In this document: positions 1 through 8,652 of the stretch, piece by piece | How positions within the stretch are numbered: the stretch's first letter is position 1 | How the letters are laid out: each line of letters starts with the position of its first letter | DNA from: an uncultured Bacteroidia bacterium | GTDB lineage: Bacteria; Bacteroidota; Bacteroidia; Bacteroidales; UBA932 | Reading direction: 5' to 3' | Length of the DNA: 64,000 bases | Assembly (NCBI GenBank): GCA_902789245.1 | Contig: CADAND010000010.1 | Span: forward strand, 73,323 to 137,322 | The notes under the pieces: model-generated | Seen by the model: only the letters and a program-made list of their open reading frames with translations | The model's database searches: none | What the model was told of the DNA's origin: nothing | Made by a program: the position numbers and the translations under genes

Positions 1-90
1 GGTGAAGAAGATGATGTCGATCCAGTCCCAGCCCAGTTGCTGGACCTCCTTGACGGAGGTCGGAATATTACATTCTGTCCGGTAAGTCAA
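1..90 (-). CDS. YgiQ-like radical SAM protein, N-terminal fragment (cut by window start)
   Basis: Only the first 30 codons are inside the window. They read in one open frame from a TTG at 90-88. The residues PTSVKEVQQLGWDWIDIIFF resemble the N-terminus of YgiQ/UPF0313 radical SAM proteins, where a PTS-KE-x-LGWD pattern precedes the first beta strand. No ATG exists in this frame, so a TTG start inside the argS 3' end is the best choice; it gives a 23-base overlap with argS and suggests translational coupling at the end of the rpoD-argS unit. The catalytic CxxxCxxC region is outside the window, so the family call rests on a short match only. Confidence 0.45.
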   Translation of the reverse strand, partial: MTYRTECNIPTSVKEVQQLGWDWIDIIFFT

Positions 91-1798
91 TGCCCAGGAT
101 CTTCATGCCGCGCCGCAGGACGCCGGCGAGCGTGGAGATCAGCTCCAGACGCATCTTCAGGACCTCCTGGTCCGGCTCCTTGAGGATCGGCGTGTCGTGG
201 TAGTACTGATTGAACTCCTTGGCGAGATCGTAGCAGTAATTGGCGATGAGCGCAGGCGAGAAAGCCGCTGCCGCCTCGGCCACCTTCTGCGGATAGGCGC
301 CCAGGATCTTGACGAGACGCACCTCCTTCGGGCTCAGCTCCACCGCCGGGTTGAGCGAGGCCTTCAGGTTCTGCTCCTCCGCCTTGCGAAGAATCGAGCA
401 GATACGCGCGTGGGTGTACTGGATGAAAGGTCCGGTGTTGCCGTTGAAGTCGATGGACTCCTTGGGATTGAAGAGCATTTTCTTCTTGGGATCCACCTTG
501 AGGATGAAGTACTTGAGCGCGCCCAGGCCGATCATGCGGTAGAGCCGCTCCTTCTCCTCCTCAGCGATGCCGTCGAGCTTGCCGCTCTCCTCGGAGGTGG
601 CCTTCGCCTCCTCGTACATCTTCTCGATGAGGTCGTCAGCGTCCACCACCGTGCCCTCGCGGGACTTCATCTTGCCCTCCGGGAGCTCCACCATGCCGTA
701 GGACAGGTGGAAGATCTGGTCGGCCCAGTCGAAGCCCAGCTTCTTGAGGATGAGTTTGAGGACCTGGAAATGGTAGTTCTGCTCGTCGCCCACCACGTAG
801 ATGTGCGAGTCGAGCTTGAATTCGCTGAAACGGCGCTCGGCGGTGCCGAGGTCCTGCGTGATGTAGACCGACGTGCCGTCGGAACGGAGCAGGAGCTTGC
901 GGTCCAGGCCGTCGGCCGTGAGGTCGCACCACACGGAGCCGTCGGGATCCTTGACGAAGACGCCCATGTCGAGGCCGCGCTGCACCAACTCCTTGCCCAG
1001 CAGATAGGTATCATGCTCATAATAAGTCCGGTCGAAGGTGATGCCGAGGGCCTTGTAGGTCTGCTCGAAGCCGGCGAACACCCAGCTGTTCATCATCTCC
1101 CAGAGCTGGCGGACGGCGGGGTCGCCCTCCTCCCATTTCACGAGCATCTCGTGGACCTTGTCCATCACGGACGGGTCCTCCTTCTCCATCTTGGCGAACT
1201 CCACGTAGCAGTCGCCCACGAGGTGGTCGCCCTTCTTGCCCGTGCTCTCCGGCGTGGCGCCGCCAAAGCGCTGCTGCCAGGCGTACATGGACTTGCAGAT
1301 ATGCACGCCGCGGTCGTTCACGAGCGTGGCCTTGATCACCTCGTTGCCCGCGGCCTTGAGCAGGTCGGAGACGGAGGCGCCGAGGAGATTGTTGCGGATG
1401 TGGCCCAGGTGCAGGGGCTTGTTGGTGTTCGGCGAGGAGAACTCAACCATCACGCGGCGGCCCGTGGCGGGCAGCTGGCCGTAGTTGTCATCCTCCACGA
1501 TGGCCGCGAGGGCCTCGCGCCAGTAGAGGTTGGACAGGCTCAGGTTCAGGAAACCCTTGACGGAGTTGTAGGCGGCGACTTCCGGGCAGTTGGCGACCAG
1601 CCAGTCGCCAATCTCCACGCCCGTGGCGTCCGGGCTCTTGCGCGAGGTGCGCAAGAGCGGGAACACGACCAGCGTGAAATCGCCCTCGAATTCTTTGCGG
1701 GTCACCGCAACCTGCATGGCGGACGCCTCAACGTCGGCGCCATACAACGCTTTGACGGCCTCTGAGGCCTTCGCAGCAAGGAACTGCTCCGGAGTCAT
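68..1798 (-). CDS. argS: Arginyl-tRNA synthetase
   Basis: Class I cytoplasmic aminoacyl-tRNA synthetase that charges tRNA-Arg with arginine. The 576-residue product is a normal length. An N-terminal additional domain (about residues 1-110) precedes the ATP-binding signature HLGHIRNN near residue 130. The second signature appears as GKMKSREG, the KMSK-loop equivalent, and the C-terminus is the alpha-helical DALR anticodon-binding domain ending in GIDLPDRM. The start was placed at the ATG whose A overlaps the TGA of the upstream sigma factor gene (TGATG at 1800-1796). A longer upstream frame exists but only runs antiphase through the sigma gene. The overlap implies co-transcription with the sigma factor. 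Confidence 0.97.
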   Translation of the reverse strand: MTPEQFLAAKASEAVKALYGADVEASAMQVAVTRKEFEGDFTLVVFPLLRTSRKSPDATGVEIGDWLVANCPEVAAYNSVKGFLNLSLSNLYWREALAAIVEDDNYGQLPATGRRVMVEFSSPNTNKPLHLGHIRNNLLGASVSDLLKAAGNEVIKATLVNDRGVHICKSMYAWQQRFGGATPESTGKKGDHLVGDCYVEFAKMEKEDPSVMDKVHEMLVKWEEGDPAVRQLWEMMNSWVFAGFEQTYKALGITFDRTYYEHDTYLLGKELVQRGLDMGVFVKDPDGSVWCDLTADGLDRKLLLRSDGTSVYITQDLGTAERRFSEFKLDSHIYVVGDEQNYHFQVLKLILKKLGFDWADQIFHLSYGMVELPEGKMKSREGTVVDADDLIEKMYEEAKATSEESGKLDGIAEEEKERLYRMIGLGALKYFILKVDPKKKMLFNPKESIDFNGNTGPFIQYTHARICSILRKAEEQNLKASLNPAVELSPKEVRLVKILGAYPQKVAEAAAAFSPALIANYCYDLAKEFNQYYHDTPILKEPDQEVLKMRLELISTLAGVLRRGMKILGIDLPDRM

Positions 1799-2658
1799 CA
1801 GCCGAGATAGGTCTTGAGGAGTTTGCTGGCGGACGGCTTCTTGAGCTTGCGGATGGCCTTCTCCTTGATCTGGCGGACACGCTCCCGGGTGAGGTCCAGG
1901 CGCTCGCCGATCTCCTCGAGGGTCATCTCCTGGCAGCCGATGCCGAAGAAGGACTTGATGATCTCGCGCTCGCGCGGCGTGAGGATCTGCAGCGCGCGCT
2001 CGATCTCGGTGCTCAGCGACTCGTTGGTGAGGCCCTTGTCGGCGCTCGGGGAGTCGTCGTTGGGCAGCACGTCCAGCAGGCTGTTGTCCTCGCCCTCCAC
2101 GAAGGGGGCGTCCACGCTGACGTGGCGGCCGGACACGCGGAGCGTATCGGCGATCTTGTCTTTCGGGATATCGATCATGTCGGCGAGCTCGTCGGTGGAC
2201 GGCTGGCGCTCGTTCTCCTGCTCGAACTTGCCGAGGGCCTTGTTGATCTTGTTCAGGGAGCCCACCTGGTTCAGCGGCAGACGCACGATGCGGCTCTGCT
2301 CGGCGAGGGCCTGCAGGATGGACTGACGGATCCACCACACGGCGTAGGAGATGAACTTGAAACCGCGGGTCTCGTCGAATTTCTCGGCCGCCTTGATCAG
2401 ACCGAGGTTGCCCTCGTTGATCAGGTCAGGCAGGCTGAGGCCCTGGTTCTGGTACTGCTTCGCCACGGACACGACGAAACGCAGGTTCGCGCGCGTCAGC
2501 TTCTCCAGGGCTTCCTGGTCGCCCTTGCGGATGCGCTGGGCAAGTTCGACTTCTTCTTCCGGGGACACCAGCTCTTCGCGGCCGATCTCCTGGAGGTACT
2601 TGTCCAGGGACGCGCTCTCGCGGTTGGTGATGGATTTCGTAATCTTTAACTGTCTCAT
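1798..2658 (-). CDS. rpoD: Primary (RpoD-type) RNA polymerase sigma factor
   Basis: A housekeeping sigma-70 family factor of 286 residues. It opens with [21 protein letters not shown]-type sequence and lacks region 1.1, which is typical of Bacteroidetes primary sigma factors. Region 1.2 ([16 protein letters not shown]), region 2 with the core-binding and -10 recognition helix ([19 protein letters not shown]), region 3, and region 4 with the helix-turn-helix ([20 protein letters not shown]) all appear in order. Sigma factors of this type recognise TAnnTTTG boxes, which are found upstream of many genes in this window. It is the first gene of a unit with argS. Confidence 0.97.
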   Translation of the reverse strand: MRQLKITKSITNRESASLDKYLQEIGREELVSPEEEVELAQRIRKGDQEALEKLTRANLRFVVSVAKQYQNQGLSLPDLINEGNLGLIKAAEKFDETRGFKFISYAVWWIRQSILQALAEQSRIVRLPLNQVGSLNKINKALGKFEQENERQPSTDELADMIDIPKDKIADTLRVSGRHVSVDAPFVEGEDNSLLDVLPNDDSPSADKGLTNESLSTEIERALQILTPREREIIKSFFGIGCQEMTLEEIGERLDLTRERVRQIKEKAIRKLKKPSASKLLKTYLG

Positions 2659-2694
2659 TTCTCTAACTTAGTCTCTGCCCAATTATACGGAACA

Positions 2695-2725
2695 ATCCCG
2701 CGCAAGTTTCACACCCGCGCGGGAT
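2695..2725. terminator. GC-rich hairpin between htrA and the sigma gene
   Basis: A perfect 9-bp stem (2695-2703 with 2717-2725) has a 13-base loop. It lies 26 bases past the htrA stop and about 37 bases before the sigma gene start. The T-run (2725-2731) is on the plus strand, the wrong side for transcription coming from htrA, so its use as an htrA terminator is uncertain. Confidence 0.4.
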
Positions 2726-2751
2726 TTTTTTCCGAAAGATTTCAACAGGGA

Positions 2752-4179
2752 TTATTCGTCCTTGCCGAAGCCGAAGTAGCCGGGACGGCCGGTGGCCGTG
2801 ACGCCCTCGATGAAGATGGAGCGCTTGCTCTTCTTGGCGATGTCGATGACATCCTGCGGCTTGCTGACCTTCTGGTCGTTGACGAAGCGGATGACGAAGC
2901 CGTCCTCTGCACCGGCGCGCGCCAGTTTGCCGTTGCCGGCGGAGACGATGAGCACACCGTTGTCGACCGCCTTGAGCTCGGCGCCGTAGAACATGACCGT
3001 GCCTTCGCTGGTCACCGTGCCGTTCGCGACGTTGCCGTCCGAGAAGGTGACGGACATCGACATGGGCTTGCCGTCACGCAGGATCTTGACCGTGGCCTTC
3101 TCGCCCGGGTGGAAGCTGTTCACCTTGGCCTGCAGGTCAGGCATCGAAGCAATCTTGACGTCGTCGACGGCGGTGATCACGTCGCCGGCCTTGAGGCCTG
3201 CCTTGTCGGCTGCGCCGCCCTTCGAGATCTCGGCCACGTAAGCGCCTTCGGTCACGCTGAGGTTGAATTTCTTGGCCGCCTCGTTATCGACCGTGATGCC
3301 GGAGATGCCCAGCATCGCGCGCTTGACGGAGCCGAAGTCGATCAGGTCGGAGACCACTTTCTTCACGATATTGGAAGGAACGGCGAAGGAGTAGCCGCTG
3401 TAGGAGCCGGTCGTGGAGACGATGGCGGTGTTGATGCCCACCAGTTCGCCCTCCTTGTTGACCAGGGCGCCGCCGGAGTTGCCGGGATTCACGGCTGCAT
3501 CCGTCTGGATGAAGGATTCGATCTTGAATTCACGGGAATTGCTCGGCATCGAGCGGCCCTTGGCGCTCACGATACCGGCGGTGATCGTGGAGCGGAGCTC
3601 CTCGCCCAGCGGGCTGCCGATGGCCAGCACCCACTCGCCGAGACGCAACTTGTCGGAATCGGCGAACTGCAGGACCGGCAGGTCGGTGGCGTCGATCTTA
3701 ATCAGGGCGACGTCCGTGACGGGATCGGTCCCGATAACGGTCGCCTCGTAGGTCTTGTTGTTGTTCAGGGTTACTTCGATGGTGGTGGCGCCGGACACGA
3801 CGTGGTTGTTCGTGACGATATAGCCGTCCGGGCGGATGATCACGCCGGAGCCGCTCCCCTGGCGGTCACCGCCGCCGTAGTCATAACCGTTGCCGAAGCC
3901 GAAGAAATCCAGGAGCGGGTCGCGGTACTGCTGGCGCTGCTGGCCCTTGATGGTGACCTTCACGAAGACGACAGCCTCCACGGCGTTCTCGGCAGCGTAG
4001 GTGAAGTCGGGATAATCAGAGAGTGACAAATTGACAGTCCGGACCGCCTGTCCGTCGGACGTGTAGACGGTCTTTGTCTGCGTGGTCCCCTGCTCGGGAG
4101 CCGCGGATTTCACGATCGCATAAGCGGTGAGGCCGCTCAGCAGGACCGATAGAAGCACAGTGATAAAACCTTTTTTCAT
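2752..4179 (-). CDS. htrA: HtrA/Do-family periplasmic serine protease
   Basis: Envelope quality-control protease of 475 residues. An N-terminal hydrophobic segment (KKGFITVLLSVLLSGLTAYA) acts as signal or anchor. The trypsin-like domain shows the catalytic triad: His in TNNHVV, Asp in TDVALIKI and Ser in GNSGGAL. A PDZ domain follows (ISKGGAADKAGLKAGD), and the last part resembles a second, degenerate PDZ domain. The start at MKKGF is preferred to a frame beginning 54 bases upstream because it gives a clean signal sequence and a purine-rich ribosome site (GAGAGA). It is divergent from dnaN and about 115 bases from it. Confidence 0.95.
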   Translation of the reverse strand: MKKGFITVLLSVLLSGLTAYAIVKSAAPEQGTTQTKTVYTSDGQAVRTVNLSLSDYPDFTYAAENAVEAVVFVKVTIKGQQRQQYRDPLLDFFGFGNGYDYGGGDRQGSGSGVIIRPDGYIVTNNHVVSGATTIEVTLNNNKTYEATVIGTDPVTDVALIKIDATDLPVLQFADSDKLRLGEWVLAIGSPLGEELRSTITAGIVSAKGRSMPSNSREFKIESFIQTDAAVNPGNSGGALVNKEGELVGINTAIVSTTGSYSGYSFAVPSNIVKKVVSDLIDFGSVKRAMLGISGITVDNEAAKKFNLSVTEGAYVAEISKGGAADKAGLKAGDVITAVDDVKIASMPDLQAKVNSFHPGEKATVKILRDGKPMSMSVTFSDGNVANGTVTSEGTVMFYGAELKAVDNGVLIVSAGNGKLARAGAEDGFVIRFVNDQKVSKPQDVIDIAKKSKRSIFIEGVTATGRPGYFGFGKDE

Positions 4180-4250
4180 ATATCTCTCAGTTAAAATATT
4201 GTCCGGGGAGTAAAAAGTCAAAATACATGCCAAAATCCAAGATTAATTTG

Positions 4251-4258
4251 TAAATTTG
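4251..4258 (+). promoter_or_regulatory. Promoter -7 box for dnaN
   Basis: TAAATTTG matches the Bacteroidetes -7 consensus TAnnTTTG and lies 35 bases before the dnaN start. No clear -33 element was seen. Confidence 0.55.
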
Positions 4259-4293
4259 CGAGAACGATTAATTGGATAACTAAAAAGACTGAT

Positions 4294-5415
4294 ATGGAAT
4301 TCAACGTTTCTAGCGCCGGACTGCTCAAGGGCATTCTCGATGTTTCCAAGGCGATTCCCGCCAAGACCGCTCTTCCCATCCTGGAGAACTTCCTCTTCGT
4401 CCTCAAGGACGGACAGCTGGAGGTGACCGCCTCCGACCAGGAGCTCACGCTCCGCACCGTCGTGGCCGTGGACGGCATTGCCGAAGAAGGCAGCATCGCC
4501 GTTCCCGCCCGTCAGATGATGGACCTGCTGAAGGCCCTGCCCGACCAGCCCATCACCATCAAGACCGCCGGCGAAGGCTCTTTCGAATGCATCTGGAGCA
4601 ACGGTAATTCCTCCCTCCCCTATTTCGCAGCCGCGGACTATCCGGAGATCAAGGGCGCAGGCAGCGACGCCACCACCGCCACCGTCCCCGCTTCCGTGAT
4701 CGCGGAAGGCATCGGGAGCACGATTTACGCGACTGCGGACGACGAGATGCGTCCCGCGATGAACGGTATCTTCTTCGACATGGACCCGGAAAGCACCACG
4801 CTCGTGGCCTCCGACTCCCATAAGCTCATCTGCTACACCACCCGCGAATTCAAGGCACCCGAGAAGGCCTCCTTCATCCTGCACAAGAAGCCCGCGGGCG
4901 TGCTGAAATCCATCCTGGACAAGAACGACGAGGACGTGACGATCGCCTTCGACTCCTCCACGGTGGTCTTCACCTTCGGCAGCACGATGATGGTCTGCCG
5001 CCTGATCGTCGGCAAGTTCCCGGAGTACCGCAAGGTCATTCCGCAGAACAACGCCAACATCCTCAAAATCGACCGCATCCAGCTCCTCAACACGGTCCGC
5101 CGCGTGGCGGTTTGCGCCAACAAGGCCTCCAACCACATCAAGTTCGACCTCAAGAACGGACAGATCGAGATCACGGCCCAGGACCTGGGCTTCGCCCTGG
5201 CGGCCTACGAGAAGCTCGAATGCGACTACAACGGCAGCGAGCTGAGCATCGGATTCAAGTCCTCCTTCCTCATCGAGATCCTCTCCAACATGAGCTGCGG
5301 CACCGTGGTGATGAAATTCGCCGACCCGCGCCGCGCCGCGCTGATCGTACCGGCCGAAGAGGAGGAAGAGAGCGAGAAAATCTGCGGCATCCTGATGCCG
5401 ATCATGGTTTCCTAA
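4294..5415 (+). CDS. dnaN: DNA polymerase III sliding clamp (beta subunit)
   Basis: Ring-shaped processivity clamp that tethers the replicative polymerase to DNA. The 373-residue product starts MEFNVSSAGLLKGI and contains the three repeated clamp folds. Family signatures include TALPILENFLF in the first domain and DSHKLICY in the second, and the protein ends in the usual hydrophobic C-terminal strand (GILMPIMVS). It is followed after 4 bases by a DnaQ-like exonuclease gene, so clamp and proofreading-type functions are probably translated from one message. Confidence 0.98.
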   Translation: MEFNVSSAGLLKGILDVSKAIPAKTALPILENFLFVLKDGQLEVTASDQELTLRTVVAVDGIAEEGSIAVPARQMMDLLKALPDQPITIKTAGEGSFECIWSNGNSSLPYFAAADYPEIKGAGSDATTATVPASVIAEGIGSTIYATADDEMRPAMNGIFFDMDPESTTLVASDSHKLICYTTREFKAPEKASFILHKKPAGVLKSILDKNDEDVTIAFDSSTVVFTFGSTMMVCRLIVGKFPEYRKVIPQNNANILKIDRIQLLNTVRRVAVCANKASNHIKFDLKNGQIEITAQDLGFALAAYEKLECDYNGSELSIGFKSSFLIEILSNMSCGTVVMKFADPRRAALIVPAEEEEESEKICGILMPIMVS

Positions 5416-5419
5416 GCCT

Positions 5420-6280
5420 ATGCAGCTGAACCTGACACGGCCGCTGCTCTTCTTCGACATCGAGAGCACCGGTCTCAACATTCCCGAGGACGCCATCGTC
5501 GAGCTGAGCTTCGTTAAGGTGTTCCCCGGCGGGGAGGAACGCGTCAAGACCTGGCGCATCAAGCCCTGGGATTATATCCGCAACTGCCAGCGCCCGATGA
5601 ATCCGGACGCTTCCAAGGTCAACGGCATCACCGACGACATGCTCACGGACTGCCCGACCTTCTTCGAACTCGCGGAAGAAATTGCCTCCTGGGTGGCGGA
5701 CAGCGACCTGGCGGGCTTCAACTCCGCCAAGTTCGACCTGCCGATGCTGGCCGAGGAGTTCGAGCGCGTCAAGCTGGCGGGCAAGGACCTGCACGTGGAC
5801 CTGCACAGCCCGCTGATGGTGGATGTCCAGAACATCTTCCACACCATGGAGCCGCGCAACCTGCGCGCCGCCTACCGCTTCTACTGCGGCGGTGAAGATT
5901 TCGAGAACGCCCACAGCGCCGAGGCCGACACCCTGGCCACCTACGAGGTGCTCAAGGCCCAGCTGGACCGCTACAAAGAGCCCGACAAATACCGCGAGCA
6001 GGTGCTCAAGAACGACGTGAACGCCCTCGCCGCCTTCGTCGGCAGGAAATACGTCGACTTCTCCGGCCACCTCATCCAGGACGACAAAGGAGAAATCATC
6101 ATCAACTTTGGCAAACACAAAGGCAAGACGGCCCGCCTGGTCTGGGAGACCGAGCCCTCCTACTTCGCCTGGATCCAGCAAGGTACCTTCACGCTGGACA
6201 CCAAGGCGCAGTTCGCCAGGCTGGAGGAACAGTTCAAGCGAGAACGCCTGGCCGCCAAATGGAACGGAAAACTATTCTGA
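5420..6280 (+). CDS. DnaQ-like 3'-5' exonuclease with a C-terminal DUF3820-type domain
   Basis: A DEDD-family 3'-5' exonuclease of 286 residues, probably for proofreading or repair. Exo I is FFDIESTGL near residue 12 (catalytic Asp and Glu). Exo II is in GFNSAKFDLPML, and the Exo III region carries the AHSAEADTLATYEV motif with the DEDDh His and Asp. From about residue 215 a second small domain begins with INFGKHKGKTARLVWETEPS, the pattern of DUF3820, found at the end of several Bacteroidetes exonucleases. The gene is coupled to dnaN (4-base gap). Whether it is the replicative epsilon subunit or an accessory nuclease cannot be decided here. Confidence 0.9.
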   Translation: MQLNLTRPLLFFDIESTGLNIPEDAIVELSFVKVFPGGEERVKTWRIKPWDYIRNCQRPMNPDASKVNGITDDMLTDCPTFFELAEEIASWVADSDLAGFNSAKFDLPMLAEEFERVKLAGKDLHVDLHSPLMVDVQNIFHTMEPRNLRAAYRFYCGGEDFENAHSAEADTLATYEVLKAQLDRYKEPDKYREQVLKNDVNALAAFVGRKYVDFSGHLIQDDKGEIIINFGKHKGKTARLVWETEPSYFAWIQQGTFTLDTKAQFARLEEQFKRERLAAKWNGKLF

Positions 6281-6315
6281 CCAACAACCATATTAACTAA
6301 CTAACCGATTACCAC

Positions 6316-7008
6316 ATGAAAAGAATCCTCCTGACCCTCTGCCTGGCGCTGTCACTGACCACGGCCGCCAAGGCACAGTTCTTCTACGGAATTCAGTTCG
6401 GTTTCTTCACCGACTGGGGCAGCGAAACCGCAAAGGACTCCAAGTCTACGCTGGCTGCCAGTGCGTTCAACTACACGCTCAAGCCGACGGTCGGCTATTA
6501 CTTCAACGACCGGCTGATGGCCGGTGTGAAGTTCATCTACACCAGCTGCTCGACTTCAGCCTCCCAGGACAAGTCCTCCCCGGTCAACCTCCGGTGGATC
6601 CTGCGGAATGTCATGATGGGCAACGGCCTGGACTCCGACTACATGTCCTGGAAGGTCCGTCCGTACGCGCGCTACAACGTCCTGCGCCTGGCGAACGACA
6701 AGCTGAAGCTCTGGGTGGAGCTGAACGGCTATATCGGCGGCAAAGTCCCGCGCACTGTTGAAAAGAAACTGGACTGGAACTCCCGTTCCCTGACCTACGG
6801 CGTGCAGCTGCACCCGATTGTCAGCTTTGACATCACGGACCGCTTCCTGGTTTTCACCTCCCTAGACATCCTTTCCATCGGCTACGACGGCACCCGCAAA
6901 TTGGACTCCGCCACGAAGCAGAGCACCGGCTCGTTCTACTGCCAGCTCAACCCGTTGAACGCCATCGGCGAGGCCCTGCTGAACATCGGAATCCAGCGCC
7001 ACTTCTAA
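6316..7008 (+). CDS. Predicted outer-membrane beta-barrel protein
   Basis: A 230-residue exported protein. The first 20 residues form a signal peptide (MKRILLTLCLALSLTTAAKA, cleavage before QFFYG). The rest alternates aromatic and polar residues in short strands, with frequent glycines and the terminal aromatic motif IGIQRHF, as in small porin-like barrels. No specific substrate or family name is recognised. It follows the exonuclease by 35 bases and precedes nhaA, from which it is separated by a strong hairpin. Confidence 0.75.
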   Translation: MKRILLTLCLALSLTTAAKAQFFYGIQFGFFTDWGSETAKDSKSTLAASAFNYTLKPTVGYYFNDRLMAGVKFIYTSCSTSASQDKSSPVNLRWILRNVMMGNGLDSDYMSWKVRPYARYNVLRLANDKLKLWVELNGYIGGKVPRTVEKKLDWNSRSLTYGVQLHPIVSFDITDRFLVFTSLDILSIGYDGTRKLDSATKQSTGSFYCQLNPLNAIGEALLNIGIQRHF

Positions 7009-7032
7009 TATTATCATTGGATAATTTCCTTT

Positions 7033-7075
7033 AAAATGCTACCTTTGCGCCCGCAAAACGCAAAGGTAGCATTTT
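7033..7075 (+). terminator. Perfect 17-bp hairpin that contains the nhaA promoter box
   Basis: Arms 7033-7049 and 7059-7075 are exact reverse complements, with a 9-base loop and TTTT at the 3' side. The left arm contains TACCTTTG (7040-7047), a match to the -7 consensus. The hairpin ends 4 bases before the nhaA ATG. Read-through RNA from the upstream gene would fold it as a terminator, whereas RNA starting from the embedded promoter would lack the left arm. Confidence 0.65.
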
Positions 7076-7079
7076 GACT

Positions 7080-8483
7080 ATGAAATTGATTCCCATATAC
7101 ACCTGGAACAAAGGTGTTCTTGAACTGAACAAGCGCAGCGGACGCTTGTCCAAGCAGCCCTGGTTCCAGGGGGTCCTGCTGATGGCGTGCGTGGTGGTGG
7201 CGATGCTGCTCGCCAACCTTCCTTTCACGCGTGAATTATATCATGAGATTCTGGAAACCCATCTGCAGCTGCACCTGTACAGCACGGACGGCAATGTGAA
7301 CGTGCTCTTCCCGCGCGACCTGACGGTCGAGAAGTTCATCAACGACATCCTGATGGTGGTCTTCTTCTTCACCGTGGGTCTGGAAATCCGCCGGGAAGTG
7401 GCGCACGGCGAGCTCTCCACGCCCAAAAAAGCCATGCTTCCGGTGATCGCCGCGTTCGGCGGCGTCATCGCTCCGGCACTCATCTACACGATCGTCAATC
7501 ACGGCACGATGGCCGCCAGCGGCTGGGGCATCCCGACCGCCACGGATATCGCCTTCGCCGTCTGCATCCTCTCGATGCTCGGCGACAAGGTGCCCGTCTC
7601 GCTGAAGGTCTTCCTAACCGCCCTGGCCATTGCCGACGACCTGATCGCCATCCTGGTGGTGGCGCTCTTCTACGGCGGCGCGATCAATTTCCCGCTGCTC
7701 GGCATCGCCGTGCTCGTGATCCTGTTCACCCTGCTGCTGCGCCGCATCGGCGAGAAGAAGATGTTCCCGTATCTCATCTGTGCCTTCATCGTGTGGGCGC
7801 TGTTCTTCTACAGCGGCATCCACGCCACGATGTCCGGCGTCGTGATGGCCTTCCTGATTCCGGCCACCTCGCGCTACAACAAGGCGCAGTACATCCACAA
7901 GCGCAACCACTACATCGCCATGCTGGACAAGATGGACGGCATCGATGACGAACCCTTCCCCAACGGGCCCCAGAAGCACGCCCTGCGCCGCCTGGAGCGC
8001 ATCGCGCACCGTTCCATGGACATGAGCTACCGCGTCGAGCACGCCCTCACGCCCTGGGTCAATTTCCTGATCATGCCGGTCTTCGCCCTGGCCAACGCCG
8101 GCGTGCAGATCACCGACCCGTCTTTCTTCAACGTTTTCAACTACAACGCCGCGCTGGGAAGCGTGTCGATGGGTATCTTCCTCGGCCTGCTGCTGGGCAA
8201 GCCCGTGGGCATCACCCTGTTCAGCTGGCTCGCCATCAAGCTGAAGGTGGGCGCCATGCCGGAGAAGGCCAGCTGGCCGATGTTCTTCGCCGTGGCCTGC
8301 CTGGGTGGTATCGGATTCACGATGTCCATCTTCGTGGACACGCTCTCCTTCGGCGAGCAGGCGCCCGACGTGATGATGCATCTGCGCGATGCCGGCAAAA
8401 TCGCGGTCCTGATGGGCTCCATCTGCGCCGGTCTGCTGGGCAGCGTGCTGATTAACCTGGTGTCGAAAATCGACAGGAAATAA
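7080..8483 (+). CDS. nhaA: Na+/H+ antiporter NhaA
   Basis: Inner-membrane antiporter that exports Na+ in exchange for protons. The 467-residue product has about 12 hydrophobic segments. NhaA signatures are present: TVGLEIRREV, the TATDIAFAV segment, ALAIADDLIAIL with the paired transport aspartates, and SGIHATMSGV. A hydrophilic insertion (KRNHYIAMLDKMDGIDDEPF and following) lies in the middle and is longer than in the E. coli protein. ATG at 7080 was chosen over a TTG two codons upstream. Confidence 0.96.
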   Translation: MKLIPIYTWNKGVLELNKRSGRLSKQPWFQGVLLMACVVVAMLLANLPFTRELYHEILETHLQLHLYSTDGNVNVLFPRDLTVEKFINDILMVVFFFTVGLEIRREVAHGELSTPKKAMLPVIAAFGGVIAPALIYTIVNHGTMAASGWGIPTATDIAFAVCILSMLGDKVPVSLKVFLTALAIADDLIAILVVALFYGGAINFPLLGIAVLVILFTLLLRRIGEKKMFPYLICAFIVWALFFYSGIHATMSGVVMAFLIPATSRYNKAQYIHKRNHYIAMLDKMDGIDDEPFPNGPQKHALRRLERIAHRSMDMSYRVEHALTPWVNFLIMPVFALANAGVQITDPSFFNVFNYNAALGSVSMGIFLGLLLGKPVGITLFSWLAIKLKVGAMPEKASWPMFFAVACLGGIGFTMSIFVDTLSFGEQAPDVMMHLRDAGKIAVLMGSICAGLLGSVLINLVSKIDRK

Positions 8484-8491
8484 AGGCGAAG

Positions 8492-8523
8492 GGTAGCAAA
8501 TTCCAAAATTATTGCTACCTTTG
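8492..8523 (+). promoter_or_regulatory. Inverted repeat overlapping the tRNA-Thr promoter box
   Basis: GGTAGCAA (8492-8499) pairs with TTGCTACC (8512-8519). The right arm runs into TACCTTTG (8516-8523), a -7 match located 10 bases before the tRNA. The hairpin starts 9 bases after the nhaA stop. Confidence 0.55.
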
Positions 8524-8533
8524 CATTCCCATT

Positions 8534-8606
8534 GCCACTTTAGCTCAGTCGGTAGAGCAGCGCATTCGTAACGCGCAGGTCAACAGTTCAAGTCTGTTAA
8601 GTGGCT
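8534..8606 (+). tRNA. tRNA-Thr (anticodon CGT)
   Basis: A 73-nt cloverleaf: acceptor GCCACTT/AAGTGGC, D-arm GCTC/GAGC, anticodon loop TTCGTAA giving CGT, and T-arm AACAG/CTGTT around TTCAAGT. CCA is not encoded. The anticodon stem is GCGCA/CGCGC, which leaves an A-C mismatch next to the loop where a pair is normal. Confidence 0.93.
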
Positions 8607-8607
8607 C

Positions 8608-8648
8608 AAAAGAAAGAAACCCGGCTATTGGCCGGGTTTCTTTCTTTT
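8608..8648. terminator. Bidirectional terminator after tRNA-Thr
   Basis: A perfect 18-bp stem (8608-8625 with 8631-8648) has a 5-base loop, with an A-rich left end and a T-rich right end. It serves the tRNA on the plus strand and the convergent YARHG gene, whose stop is 5 bases away, on the minus strand. Confidence 0.9.
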
Positions 8649-8652
8649 GTTC

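Noticed and set aside
1799-2338. N-terminal extension of argS through the sigma factor gene
   Set aside because: The extension is out of phase with the sigma factor and has no ArgS-like sequence; the conserved protein starts at the ATG at 1798.
2695-2731. Hairpin with T-run as a terminator for the sigma factor gene
   Set aside because: It lies upstream of that gene and the T-run faces the plus strand, where no gene ends; kept only as a weak candidate for htrA.
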